Below, one piece after another: positions 45,332 to 54,551 of a DNA stretch of 57,592 nucleotides. The stretch is from an uncultured Methylococcales bacterium (GTDB taxonomy: Bacteria; Pseudomonadota; Gammaproteobacteria; Methylococcales; Methylomonadaceae). The stretch lies in assembly GCA_903902705.1 (NCBI GenBank), contig CAIUVX010000105.1, forward strand, positions 1-57,592, given 5' to 3'. The position numbers were made by a program, and so were the translations under genes. The notes beneath the pieces were generated by a model, which saw nothing but the letters and a program-made list of their open reading frames with translations, was not told the DNA's origin and ran no database searches. Positions within the stretch are counted from its first letter, which is position 1. Every line of letters starts with the position of its first letter.

Positions 45332-45920
45332 GTTTTAACCAGAAAGTCATCGGTTTAGGAGTCTCTTCGCACTCATCTAAGTCTTTCCAAATGTAGCTGG
45401 TTTTTAGCTCAGGATGTTTCACATAACCGCGTTTCGTCCAAAACGCATCCAATGGCACATAATTCGCGGGACGGCGCGGATGATTAACAGGGCGTTCTAC
45501 ACAACAAAAAGTAATAATTTTAAAACCACCTAACTCAGCTGCATGAGCTTCACGTTGTTCAAAAAATTTGACTCCTAAGCCTAAGCCACGGTAATTTTTA
45601 TTCAATACTGATTCACTGCAATAAAAAACATCATTCAAATCATAACCGTGTTCCAGAAAGGGACGTTTCATTTCCTCGGTTTCATGACGCATAGGCATAG
45701 CCGTTGAAGCACCGACCACTTGATCGCCATCAAATGCTAAAACAATGACACTATCAGGGCAATCAATATGAGTTTGCAGATATTTTTTTTCATAATCGTA
45801 ATCGCCATCGTATAAATAAGGAAAATCACGAAAGACTTCAATTCTAAGCCGAGCAAGATCGGGAATAAATTGTTCAAGAGCCGCGCCGCTCCAGCGTTCA
45901 ATACGAATATTTTTAGTCAT
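45321..45920 (-). CDS. GNAT-family N-acetyltransferase
   Basis: The 199-residue protein has GNAT fold features: a V-V-G-A-S-T-A strand, the acetyl-CoA loop N-Y-R-G-L-G-L-G-V-K-F-F and a C-terminal F-W-T-K-R-G-Y. It is translationally coupled to the nitrilase-family gene, with which it probably works on one metabolite. Substrate unknown. Confidence 0.82.
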   Translation of the reverse strand: MTKNIRIERWSGAALEQFIPDLARLRIEVFRDFPYLYDGDYDYEKKYLQTHIDCPDSVIVLAFDGDQVVGASTAMPMRHETEEMKRPFLEHGYDLNDVFYCSESVLNKNYRGLGLGVKFFEQREAHAAELGGFKIITFCCVERPVNHPRRPANYVPLDAFWTKRGYVKHPELKTSYIWKDLDECEETPKPMTFWLKHEH

Positions 45921-46222
45921 GGGAATACACTGAAAAAGTTAAAGTCGTGTTATTTTACTGGAGTTGTTGCTGTTTTCGTAGTTTATGCAGTAAAAAACGC
46001 CAGCAATCGAACCGTGCGTATCTGCTAACCAATCAACTGCATCCATTCAAACTCAAAAAATACAAAATATAATAATCAATAAGTTACAAATTCTTTCATT
46101 CCTAAGTCATTGATTGTATTATACTATCAATCTTAGTTTTGCATTACCCATTCTTAATAATAAAATATATAAGACATTGATTTTAAATGTCTTTTCTATA
46201 CAACAGCATTCAGGCATAAAAA
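45921..46222. other. 302-bp divergent AT-rich interval with candidate promoters
   Basis: It lies between the divergent GNAT and nrdJb genes. Besides the palindrome at 46109-46131 it holds AT-rich stretches (46065-46090, 46155-46200). I see no tRNA, and no cobalamin riboswitch despite the B12-dependent reductase gene downstream. Confidence 0.4.
46109..46131. promoter_or_regulatory. Near-perfect 23-bp palindrome upstream of nrdJb
   Basis: Half-sites ATTGAT and ATCAAT flank an inner GTAT/ATAC pair. Only one symmetric base pair and the central base break the symmetry. It sits about 92 bp upstream of the nrdJb start and reads like a dimeric regulator operator. It does not match the NrdR box I remember. 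The regulator is unknown. Confidence 0.5.
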
Positions 46223-46915
46223 ATGGTTTATAAAATCGCAAAAAAAATCGTCTCCTATAAAGTGATTGGTAATGAAACGCCTATCGAATCTGCTGACATT
46301 AGTGTGTCAAAAATCGATGTAGAAAGTATGCACGAAAACTTGGAGCGTCCTGAGATTTTGATGGGTTCTACCTATAAAATTAAAACTCCGCAATACGAAC
46401 ACGCGCTTTATATCACCATCAACGATATGATTTTAAACCCGAATACCGAATATCAAGAACGCCGTCCTTATGAAGTGTTTATTAATTCCAAAAACATGGA
46501 GCATTTTCAATGGGTATTGGCATTGACACGGGTTATTTCAGCGGTATTTCGTAAAGGTGGCGATGCGTGTTTTTTAGTGGACGAATTAAAAGCAGTCTTT
46601 GACCCGCAAGGCGGTTATTTTAAAAAAGGCGGCGTATTCATGCCTTCATTAGTGGCAGAAATTGGTTATGCCATTGAAGCGCATTTAAAAGAAATTGGTA
46701 TGATTAAAACGGTTGAAATGGACGAACACCAAAAAAAATTCTTAGACGCTAAACGCAAGGAATTTGACTCGTTACACAGCGATACCTCAACCTTGGATGA
46801 AGAAGGCAGCTTTCCTGCTAAAGCTCTGTTGTGCAACAAGTGTCAAACCAAAGCCTTGGTATTGATGGATGGTTGTATGACCTGCCTTAACTGTGGTGAG
46901 AGTAAGTGTTCTTAA
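46223..46915 (+). CDS. nrdJb: Class II (B12-dependent) ribonucleotide reductase C-terminal subunit
   Basis: The 230-residue protein matches the C-terminal part of split class II reductases: Y-E-H-A-L-Y-I-T-I-N-D-M, then RRPYEVFINSKNMEHFQW, VFRKGGDACFLVDELKAVFDP, GGYFKKGGVFMPSLVAEIG, and a tail with paired CxxC (LCNKCQ..CMTCLNCG) that in this family passes electrons to the active site. The large subunit NrdJa is not adjacent: the upstream gene is divergent and unrelated. So this is an orphan piece whose partner lies elsewhere, or a leftover. Confidence 0.82.
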   Translation: MVYKIAKKIVSYKVIGNETPIESADISVSKIDVESMHENLERPEILMGSTYKIKTPQYEHALYITINDMILNPNTEYQERRPYEVFINSKNMEHFQWVLALTRVISAVFRKGGDACFLVDELKAVFDPQGGYFKKGGVFMPSLVAEIGYAIEAHLKEIGMIKTVEMDEHQKKFLDAKRKEFDSLHSDTSTLDEEGSFPAKALLCNKCQTKALVLMDGCMTCLNCGESKCS

Positions 46916-47087
46916 TAAACTAGATTTTGAGTGTCAGCTTTGCTTGCATAGTCAAAGTCAGGTAAAGCATGACTCTCAGCATTATGTGTTAGAATTTACC
47001 TTTAGGCTCATTCTTACCCACGCGCTACTGCAAATAGAAATAATCAATAAACCTGTGACAATCTATTGCATAAATTCTTCAGAGAAT

Positions 47088-50000
47088 ATGAAAACGATTC
47101 TAACTCTTCTGATTTGTCTGTTCTTGCTCAACTCAAGCATTGCTTTTTCCGCGCCCCAACAAAACTCACCGCACTTAGAAAAAGTAAGTTTGCAATTAAA
47201 ATGGCTACACCAATTTCAATTTGCAGGCTATTACGCAGCAAAAGAACAAGGCTATTACGCCGCAGAAGGGCTGGATGTCACTATTTTCGAGCGTTCACTT
47301 GATAAAGATTTTATTGAACAAGTGGTCTCAGGTGATAAGGATTTTGGAGTCGGTGATTCTGGCATTCTGTCTTATTATGCACGCGGTGAACCGATTGTCG
47401 CATTAGCCGCTATTTTTCAACACAATCCCTTGGTTTTTATTGCTAAACAAAGTTCTGGCATCATTAGCCCTTATGAAATGTCAGGCAAACGGATTATGTT
47501 TGATTCAATGGGTATGGATGATTCCGTCTTGCAAGCGGTGCTAGAGGAAGCGCATTTAACCGAAATAAACTACACCACCGTTAAGCAGAGTTTCAGAAAT
47601 GATGATTTGATTGAAAATAAAATTGATGTCATGTCGGGGTATTTATCGGACGCAATTTTTTATTTTCAGCAAAAAAAAATTAACATTAATATCATCAATC
47701 CCCAAAATTATGGCATTGATTTTTATGGTGATCTATTATTTACCAGTCAGCATGAATTAACTCAACATCAGGGGCGAGCAGAAAAATTTCGCCGTGCATC
47801 CTTAAAAGGCTGGCAATACGCACTAGACCACCCTGAAGAATTAATCCAATTAATTCATAAAAAATATCACAGTAGACTTAGTCTTGCGCATTTGCACTTT
47901 GAAGCAGAGGTTACGCGCAAATTGATTCTGCCCGATGTTATACCTCTGGGGCAGATAAATGCAGAGAGGATGCGCAAAGTCGCAGATGTGTATGCACAAC
48001 TCAAATTGTCTAAACCGTTGTCTGAAAGAAGGTTAGCTCAGTTCATCAACCCCTTTAATCGTAGTGATGATAAACCGCTCATCGTCGGTAGTGAGCAAGA
48101 TTTTCCACCGCTTGTCTTAGGAAAAACCGATGCTACTGCCGATGGTTTTACTGTGGAATTATGGCGGGCGGTGGCAGCAGAGGTACATTTAAATTCAACG
48201 ATTCGAGTATTACCTTGGAATCAAGTATTAGAAGAGTTCAAAGCAGGAAAATCGGATGTGCTAATCAATTTGGCACTGTCCAATGAACGCCGAGAATTTG
48301 CTGATTTCAGCGTTCCACACGTTGTTCTCAATGGTGCTATTTTTGTGCGTGATGATGAAAACACTATTCACTCAGAAACTGATATAAAGAATAAACAGCT
48401 TATTGTCGTCAAGGATGATTTAGCCCCAGAATACCTACAGGAAAAAGGCTGGGACAAACAAATTATAGAAGTTGATACCGTCGAAGCAGGTTTAAAATTA
48501 TTAGCCGATGGTCACTATGATGCAATGCTGGTGAGTAAACTGGTAGGCAAGAAAACGCTGGAAAAATTAAACATTCGCACCATTAAAATGTTGGCGATAG
48601 ATATTGATTTGACACAAAAATTTTCGTTTGCAGTGCATAAAGGCGATGCGGAACTATTAGCGAAAATTAACGAAGGTTTGGCAATCGCCAAAGCCAATGG
48701 TACTTACGATAAATTGTATGAAAAATGGTTTGGTGTTTATGAAGAAAAGCAATTACTGCCCTTAGTCATAAAATATCTCACGCGCATTATTATTGTGTTT
48801 CTGTTCATTCTGTTGCTGATTTTTTATCGTCATCATATTGAACGCAAGCAGGCTACAAAACAACTTTCCCAAAGAGAACGCCACTTGCGAGCGATTCTCG
48901 ACCTATCCCCTGAATGTATAAAATTGGTGGCGCGTGATGGAACGCTGCTATCAATGAATCCAACAGGGCTTGCCATAATAGAGGCAGGCTCTGAGGATGA
49001 GGTACGCAATAACTCCGTCTATCCAATAATTTCTCCTGAGTACCGTGCCGCCTTTCAAGCGTTTAATGAGGACATCTGTGACGGAAAATCTGGCAATATG
49101 GAATTTGAAGTTTGCGACTTGAAAGGGGAAAAACACTGGATGGTGACTCATGCTGTTCCACTCACATTGGAAAATGGTGACCGTGTTCAATTAGCGTTTA
49201 GCCAAGAGATCACCGAGCGTAAACACATAGAAGAGCGTTTGCGTATTTTGTCGGTCGCGATTGAACAAAGTCCTACTTCAATAATGATTTCTGATTTAAA
49301 GGGTGATTTGCTTTATGTAAATCCCAGATTTACCGAGGTCACAGGCTACAGTGCTGAAGAGGCAATAGGACGAAATCCAAGCTTATTGCAATCGGGTTTA
49401 ACGCCCAAGGAAGTTTATAAGCAGTTATGGGACAGTCTCACGCACGGTAAAGTTTGGCAGGGTGAGTTAATTAATCGCCACAAAGATGGGCATTTTTATT
49501 GGGAAGATGTACATATTGCACCCGTAAAGGATTTATCAGGTGTTATAACCCATTATGTTGGAGTAAAACTCGATATTACTGCACGCAAACAAAGCGAAGA
49601 AGCGTTGCGTGATAGTGAATTTCGTTGGAAATTTGCCATCGAAGGCTCAGGCGATGGTGTATGGGATTGGGACATTCAAACCAATGAAGTTTTGTATTCC
49701 AAACTCTGGAAAGAGATGCTTGGCTATAGCGAAAATGACATTCTGCCATCGAATAATGAATGGGTAACGCGTATTCATCCAGACGATAAAGCCTATGTTG
49801 CGGAAACAATGCAGGCTTATTTGCAAGGCAAGACGAAAATTTATATCGTTGAATATCGCTTGCGCTGCAAGGATGAAAGTTATAAATGGATTCTTGGGCG
49901 TGGCATGGCGGTCAGTTATAGCGAAGAGGGTAAACCCCTACGCATGATTGGTACACACACCGACATCACAGACCGAAAACGGGCTGAAAAATACAATCAA

Positions 50001-51755
50001 TGTCGCAATATCATACTGGAACTACTAGCCAGCGACGAACCGCTGGCGCGGGTTTTTGAAGCTATTGTTCTGGGTGTAGAGCAGCTCAATCCTGAAATGA
50101 TGTGTAGTATTTTATTACTTGATAACGAGGGCAAGCATCTTTTAAATGGCGCAGCACCTAGTCTGCCTGATTTTTATAATAACGCCGTTAATGGTATTGA
50201 GATTGGCGTGGGGATGGGTTCTTGTGGGACAGCCGCGTTTATTAATGAGCGCGTCATCGTTGCGGATATAAAGACGCATCCTTACTGGGCTCCTTATAAA
50301 GACTTAGCAACGCGTGCTGGTTTGGGCGCGTGTTGGTCGCAACCTATTCGTTCATCTACAGCGCAAGTGTTAGGCACTTTTGCCATTTATCACCATAGCA
50401 ACCATACACCCACCGATGATGACATTCAACTCATCGAGCAATCGGCAAATTTTGTCAGCATTGCCATTGAAAAAAGTCTAGCGACGGAAAAATTACGCGC
50501 CAGTGAGCAACGCTTTCGGCACTTTTTTGAGCGCAACTCCTCAGTAATGATGCTTATCGAACCTAAATCTGGGCGAATTGAGGATGCTAACAAGGCGGCG
50601 GCTAATTATTACGGTTATACGGTTGCGCAATTAATTTGCATGAATATTAGTGACATTAACACCCTATCACCTTTGACCATCACAGAAGAAAAACGATTAG
50701 CTTTGCAAGAGACACACACCGATTTCAATTTTCGTCATCGCCTAGCCTCAGGTGAAATCCGCGCCGTGGAAGTTCATTCAACACCGATTGAAAATAACGA
50801 TCATCCACTGTTATTTAGTATTGTTCATGACATTACTGATCGGACGCTGGCAGAGGTACAATTACGCATTGCTGCCACGGTATTTGAAGCACAAGAAGGT
50901 ATGTTAATCACCGATGCCAATAATGTAATTATTAAAGTTAATAATGCTTTTACGCAAATAACAGGCTATAGCATGGCGGAAGTTATTGGAAAAAATCCGC
51001 GTTTATTGAAATCAGGAAAACAAGACAAAGCATTTTATACAGCACTCTGGCAAAGCGTTAATGACACGGGGGCGTGGCAAGGCGAGCTATGGAATCGGCG
51101 TAAAAATGGCGAAATATATCCCGAATGGACAACTATTACGGCAGTGAAGTCAAGTAACGATAATGCAATTACTCATTATGTAGCAACGCTAACCGATATT
51201 ACCGAGCGTAAAGCTGCCGAAGAGGAAATTCAACAATTAGCTTTTTACGATCCGCTCACAGGTCTACCCAATCGGCGGAAATTATTGGACAGATTGGAAT
51301 ATTCAATCGCGCTTAATCAGCGGGCGAATAGCCAATTCGCGGTATTCATGATGGATTTGGATAAATTCAAAGCGGTGAATGATAAGCTAGGACACGCCGC
51401 TGGCGATGAGTTACTCAAACAAGTTGCCCAAAGAATTACTGGTTGTTTACGCGCTAGTGATATGGTCGCACGTTTAGGCGGTGATGAATTTGTCCTCGTG
51501 TTAGAAAATCTGAAAATCCCCGAAGCTGCTGAAACAGTGGCGTTAAAAGTAATAGCCGATTTAACCATACCGTTTCAATTATCTGAAACTGAATGCGTAC
51601 AAATTGGCGCGAGTATTGGCATTAGCATTTATCCACAACATGGCAACACTTCTGAAAAACTCATGGATCATGCAGACACCGCGCTTTATCAAGCCAAAGA
51701 CAATGGACGAGGTTGTTTTTCTCATTTTTCGGGTAGTGAGTCAAGCCTGTTATAA
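47088..51755 (+). CDS. Sensor diguanylate cyclase with two substrate-binding-protein domains, five PAS, GAF and GGDEF
   Basis: The start at 47088 gives a signal peptide (M-K-T-I-L-T-L-L-I-C-L-F-L-L); longer in-frame starts overlap nrdJb. The 1555 residues run: NMT1/THI5-like binding domain (about 30-320, LQLKWLHQFQFAGYYAA), a family 3 solute-binding domain (about 330-550), one membrane helix (about 565-581), three PAS domains, a GAF domain (about 980-1135), two more PAS, and a GGDEF domain (about 1395-1550). The active motif R-L-G-G-D-E-F is intact, and the inhibitory site RASD lies five residues before GGDEF. There is no EAL domain. It should make cyclic-di-GMP in response to periplasmic ligands. 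Its stop codon lies inside repeat copy C. Confidence 0.9.
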   Translation: MKTILTLLICLFLLNSSIAFSAPQQNSPHLEKVSLQLKWLHQFQFAGYYAAKEQGYYAAEGLDVTIFERSLDKDFIEQVVSGDKDFGVGDSGILSYYARGEPIVALAAIFQHNPLVFIAKQSSGIISPYEMSGKRIMFDSMGMDDSVLQAVLEEAHLTEINYTTVKQSFRNDDLIENKIDVMSGYLSDAIFYFQQKKININIINPQNYGIDFYGDLLFTSQHELTQHQGRAEKFRRASLKGWQYALDHPEELIQLIHKKYHSRLSLAHLHFEAEVTRKLILPDVIPLGQINAERMRKVADVYAQLKLSKPLSERRLAQFINPFNRSDDKPLIVGSEQDFPPLVLGKTDATADGFTVELWRAVAAEVHLNSTIRVLPWNQVLEEFKAGKSDVLINLALSNERREFADFSVPHVVLNGAIFVRDDENTIHSETDIKNKQLIVVKDDLAPEYLQEKGWDKQIIEVDTVEAGLKLLADGHYDAMLVSKLVGKKTLEKLNIRTIKMLAIDIDLTQKFSFAVHKGDAELLAKINEGLAIAKANGTYDKLYEKWFGVYEEKQLLPLVIKYLTRIIIVFLFILLLIFYRHHIERKQATKQLSQRERHLRAILDLSPECIKLVARDGTLLSMNPTGLAIIEAGSEDEVRNNSVYPIISPEYRAAFQAFNEDICDGKSGNMEFEVCDLKGEKHWMVTHAVPLTLENGDRVQLAFSQEITERKHIEERLRILSVAIEQSPTSIMISDLKGDLLYVNPRFTEVTGYSAEEAIGRNPSLLQSGLTPKEVYKQLWDSLTHGKVWQGELINRHKDGHFYWEDVHIAPVKDLSGVITHYVGVKLDITARKQSEEALRDSEFRWKFAIEGSGDGVWDWDIQTNEVLYSKLWKEMLGYSENDILPSNNEWVTRIHPDDKAYVAETMQAYLQGKTKIYIVEYRLRCKDESYKWILGRGMAVSYSEEGKPLRMIGTHTDITDRKRAEKYNQCRNIILELLASDEPLARVFEAIVLGVEQLNPEMMCSILLLDNEGKHLLNGAAPSLPDFYNNAVNGIEIGVGMGSCGTAAFINERVIVADIKTHPYWAPYKDLATRAGLGACWSQPIRSSTAQVLGTFAIYHHSNHTPTDDDIQLIEQSANFVSIAIEKSLATEKLRASEQRFRHFFERNSSVMMLIEPKSGRIEDANKAAANYYGYTVAQLICMNISDINTLSPLTITEEKRLALQETHTDFNFRHRLASGEIRAVEVHSTPIENNDHPLLFSIVHDITDRTLAEVQLRIAATVFEAQEGMLITDANNVIIKVNNAFTQITGYSMAEVIGKNPRLLKSGKQDKAFYTALWQSVNDTGAWQGELWNRRKNGEIYPEWTTITAVKSSNDNAITHYVATLTDITERKAAEEEIQQLAFYDPLTGLPNRRKLLDRLEYSIALNQRANSQFAVFMMDLDKFKAVNDKLGHAAGDELLKQVAQRITGCLRASDMVARLGGDEFVLVLENLKIPEAAETVALKVIADLTIPFQLSETECVQIGASIGISIYPQHGNTSEKLMDHADTALYQAKDNGRGCFSHFSGSESSLL

Positions 51756-51797
51756 CGATATTAATGACTGCCAGTCCTTTAAAGGACTGGCAGTCAT
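51746..51797. repeat. 50-bp palindromic repeat family, copy C
   Basis: The flank CCTGTTATAACGATATTA leads into a perfect 34-bp palindrome (51764-51797). The first bases of the element encode the last residues (Leu-Leu) and the TAA stop (51753-51755) of the diguanylate cyclase gene. Confidence 0.8.
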
Positions 51798-51846
51798 GCT
51801 CAATTTAATTGCTAGGGATTCATCCATGAATCCCTGCTAACCGCGA

Positions 51847-52116
51847 TTAAGGATAAATCACTTTAGGCTGGAAATTTGCCGCAGGATACTTAGGATCAAA
51901 TTCATCCGCAACTGGCTGAGCAGTAGCTTGAGTCGTGGTGTTGGCAGGGCATGGACTGCTGGGCGGTGTGGGTGATTGGGGCGCAACAACGCTTTTATCG
52001 AGATAAATAACCTGCGGTTCAAAATCGGCGGCTGGGTATTTGCTGTCTGCCAATGCAGTGAATGAAGTAACAGTCATCACAGCAACCGCTAAGCCTAAAA
52101 TAATGGTTTTTTTCAT
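51847..52116 (-). CDS. Small exported protein with duplicated KYPAA(D/N)F motif
   Basis: The 89-residue protein has a signal peptide cleaved near residue 23 (A-L-A-D-S). The mature part repeats one motif at each end, KYPAADFEPQVIY and KYPAANFQPKVIYP, around a Pro/Thr/Ala-rich linker with one Cys. It is probably periplasmic and small. I do not recognise a characterised family. Monocistronic, with a good AT-rich upstream region. Confidence 0.65.
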   Translation of the reverse strand: MKKTIILGLAVAVMTVTSFTALADSKYPAADFEPQVIYLDKSVVAPQSPTPPSSPCPANTTTQATAQPVADEFDPKYPAANFQPKVIYP

Positions 52117-52425
52117 GGTGAGTTATCCTATTGGTGAGTAAGGAGAAATGAATTTTGAGTATCGAATATTTTGGCTAATTTCGCAACTCATTTTGTGGTT
52201 ATAAGTTTTTAGCACAAAGTTGCTGTGTATAATGGCACGAATGTGGTTCGACAAGGCTTATAGCTAAGAGGTAGTGGGTCAAACCTGTGTTTCTCCTACA
52301 TTTTAGATTCCATCGTCTATAGTTCGGAGTCCAAGGCATGACTTGGACGGCACAAAACGTCCAAAACGTGTTTTGGACTCCTAAACAACAGACACACCCA
52401 CTACTAACCATTTGTTGATAACACG
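52117..52425. other. 309-bp intergenic region with palindromic element
   Basis: It lies between the small exported protein (minus) and the C1-cofactor operon (plus), so both promoters must lie here. It carries the GTAGTGGGTCAAACCTGT motif at about 52271, also seen near 8450, and the element at 52326-52381. I see no other gene. Confidence 0.4.
52326..52381. repeat. Second cloverleaf-like palindromic element
   Basis: Outer GGAGTCC / GGACTCC arms enclose hairpins GTCCAAG..CTTGGAC (52329-52348) and GTCCAAAA..TTTTGGAC (52359-52378). The plan is the same as at 2085-2146 but the sequence differs. Located 45 bp before the operon start. Confidence 0.65.
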
Positions 52426-52776
52426 ATGTTTTACTACACTCTAAAATTCATCATCTCCGCGTTAATTATTGTCGCGGTGTCAGAGATTGCTAAACGTAAC
52501 AGCGGCGTGGGGGCGTTATTGGCTTCTTTGCCACTGACGACCTTATTGGCAATTATCTGGATGCAGATTGAAGGCTCACCGACTGTACAAATCGCCGAAC
52601 TGGTAGAGCAGGTTTTTTGGCTAGTGTTACCTTCATTATTATTTTTCCTGATTTTTCCGTTATTACTGAAACAAGGCGTAGATTTTTGGTTAAGTTTGTT
52701 CTTAGCCAGTTGCACTACGGTCACCACTTACCTTGTGTTATTGCCGTTATTACGGCGTTTTGGAGTTCATCTTTGA
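52426..52776 (+). CDS. DUF3147 family membrane protein of the C1-cofactor operon
   Basis: The 116-residue protein has four hydrophobic segments: F-I-I-S-A-L-I-I-V-A-V, LLASLPLTTLLAIIWM, F-W-L-V-L-P-S-L-L-F-F-L-I-F and W-L-S-L-F-L-A-S. DUF3147 proteins are of unknown function. In methylotrophs a small membrane protein gene is kept with the H4MPT/methylofuran-linked C1 genes. Its TGA stop overlaps the TTG start of the next gene. Confidence 0.75.
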   Translation: MFYYTLKFIISALIIVAVSEIAKRNSGVGALLASLPLTTLLAIIWMQIEGSPTVQIAELVEQVFWLVLPSLLFFLIFPLLLKQGVDFWLSLFLASCTTVTTYLVLLPLLRRFGVHL

Positions 52777-53660
52777 CAGGACGTATCGCTTTATTTACCG
52801 ATGATGCAGGTTGGCATGGCAAACAATTACGCCTTGCATTTGCTCAGCATGATTATGACTGTGAGTTTGTGTCATTGACTGAATGCCACTTTCATATTGA
52901 AATGGGGCGGCAGTCGATTATGATTCCTAGCTTTGAACGCGCATTGCCTGATGCGGTGTTTGTGCGCGGTGTAGCGGGTGGTTCGTTGCAGGAAGTGGTG
53001 TTGTATTTGGATTTTCTGCACGCACTGAAAATGTCTAATATCCCTGTGTATAACGATGGTCATGCGATAGAGCGCAGTGTTGATAAAGGCATGACTAGCT
53101 TTTTATTGCATAACGCGGGATTACCTACGCCGTTGACGTGGGTGTTACGCGACCGTGAACAGGCGTTAGCGATAGCCGAAGCTGAATTAAAACAGGGACA
53201 TTTATTGATTAGCAAACCGCTATTTGGCTCACAAGGCGAAGGCATACGGCGTATTGAAAAAATGACCGATTTATTATGGTTAACGGCGAGTGGCGGCGTG
53301 TATTATTTGCAACGTTTTGTACATTGCGCAGGAGCAGGATTTTCCGATAAGCGGGTATTTGTGATTAATGGTCAGGCAGTTGCTGCGATGCGCCGTCGTG
53401 GTAAATCGTGGCTTAATAATGTTGCACAAGGCGCGAGTTGTGAACGCATAGACTTAAATGTTGAAGTGGCAGAGTTAGCGATTAAAGCCACTGCCGCGTT
53501 GAGCATGGATTATGCAGGTGTGGATATAATTCAAGATAAAGACGGGCAGTACAGCGTGATTGAAGTCAACAGTATTCCTGCGTGGAAGGGGCTGGAGAGT
53601 GTATGTGATATTAATATTGCCCAATTATTGGCAGATGATTTAATTAGCCGTTATTTATGA
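52773..53660 (+). CDS. ATP-grasp ligase (RimK/MptN-like) of the C1-cofactor operon
   Basis: The start is the TTG at 52773, overlapping the previous stop and preceded by GGAG at 52762; longer in-frame starts run across the membrane gene and are wrong. The 295-residue protein has the ATP-grasp pattern: K-G-M-T-S-F-L-L, HLLISKPLFGSQGEGI, DKRVFVINGQAVAAMRRR and the metal-binding VDIIQDKDG..VIEVNS. Relatives add glutamate to cofactors, for example to H4MPT (MptN). Here it probably acts on H4MPT or methylofuran side chains. Acceptor not certain. Confidence 0.8.
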   Translation: MTGRIALFTDDAGWHGKQLRLAFAQHDYDCEFVSLTECHFHIEMGRQSIMIPSFERALPDAVFVRGVAGGSLQEVVLYLDFLHALKMSNIPVYNDGHAIERSVDKGMTSFLLHNAGLPTPLTWVLRDREQALAIAEAELKQGHLLISKPLFGSQGEGIRRIEKMTDLLWLTASGGVYYLQRFVHCAGAGFSDKRVFVINGQAVAAMRRRGKSWLNNVAQGASCERIDLNVEVAELAIKATAALSMDYAGVDIIQDKDGQYSVIEVNSIPAWKGLESVCDINIAQLLADDLISRYL

Positions 53661-54514
53661 TTGAACAACTCTACCAACAAGCCTGTGAAGTTGAATTACA
53701 GGCGTTTAAACCAGGTAATGTTAGTATTTATTCTGCCGCGCATGATATGACGGTGGATGATTTTCGTCTCAGTGCCAAAGTGAGTGCGCCGCCGTTGTGT
53801 CATCCCAATTATTCACTGGGCGAAAAAATATTTTATGCAGTTAAAGCCACCCGCGAGGCAGTCGGCTGTAATACTAACTTAGGTATTATTTTATTGTGTG
53901 CGCCGTTAATTCAAGCCGTTGGCTACTGCACAACTAAAATCTCACTCAGACAGTCATTGCACCAAGTGCTAGCAAATACCACCATAGCAGATGCAGAGTT
54001 GACATTTAAAGCCATCGCTCTGGCAGCTCCCGCTGGTTTAGGTGATGCAAAAGAACAAGATGTTAAAACTACCGCATCGGTGACTTTAACGGAGGCAATG
54101 AAGCTTGCCAGCGCGAAAGACCGTATCGCGCTTCAGTACCTTACCGATTATAAAGATATTTTTGATTTTACGGTTTTACGGTATAATGACGAACTTCTTA
54201 AGTGGGGTTATCATCATTGGGCGGCAGTTGCGGTTTATGCAGATTTGCTTAGTCACTATCCTGATAGTCACATCGAGAGAAAATACGGTAATCAGTACAC
54301 TGAAATGCTAGCCAGTCGGATGAATCAGCTTAATTCTGAATTATCCGCTACTGAAAATCCTGATTTAATGATGCCGTTACTGCATAGCATTGATCAAGAG
54401 CTTAAATCTCAACGTATCAACCCAGGGACTACGGCAGATATGACCGTAGCAACGGTATTTACCGTATTTTTAGAAAACTTTATAAGTAACACGTTTTTAC
54501 AAAGTCAATTTTGA
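53657..54514 (+). CDS. CitG-like (triphosphoribosyl-dephospho-CoA synthase family) C1-cofactor gene
   Basis: The 285-residue protein matches the CitG/MdcB fold (orf5-type protein of methylotroph H4MPT clusters): Q-A-C-E-V-E-L-Q-A-F-K-P-G-N-V, N-T-N-L-G-I-I-L-L-C-A-P-L, A-P-A-G-L-G and the late NPGTTADMTVATVF. True CitG joins a ribosyl group to dephospho-CoA; in methylotrophs the relative is tied to C1-carrier synthesis, reaction unproven. Start overlaps the ligase stop by 4 bp. Confidence 0.82.
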   Translation: MIEQLYQQACEVELQAFKPGNVSIYSAAHDMTVDDFRLSAKVSAPPLCHPNYSLGEKIFYAVKATREAVGCNTNLGIILLCAPLIQAVGYCTTKISLRQSLHQVLANTTIADAELTFKAIALAAPAGLGDAKEQDVKTTASVTLTEAMKLASAKDRIALQYLTDYKDIFDFTVLRYNDELLKWGYHHWAAVAVYADLLSHYPDSHIERKYGNQYTEMLASRMNQLNSELSATENPDLMMPLLHSIDQELKSQRINPGTTADMTVATVFTVFLENFISNTFLQSQF

Positions 54515-54551
54515 CTTAATTTTTAATTTTTCTTTATAGGGGAAAACAAGC

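Noticed and set aside
42728-46222. Possible tRNA, 6S RNA or riboswitch in the gaps around rpoS and nrdJb
   Set aside because: I could not build a tRNA cloverleaf with a T-loop, a 6S-like long stem or a cobalamin box; the palindromes seen are too short or simple.
46893-47087. Longer N-terminus for the diguanylate cyclase overlapping nrdJb
   Set aside because: The extra 65 residues precede a clean signal peptide at 47088 and show no conserved character.
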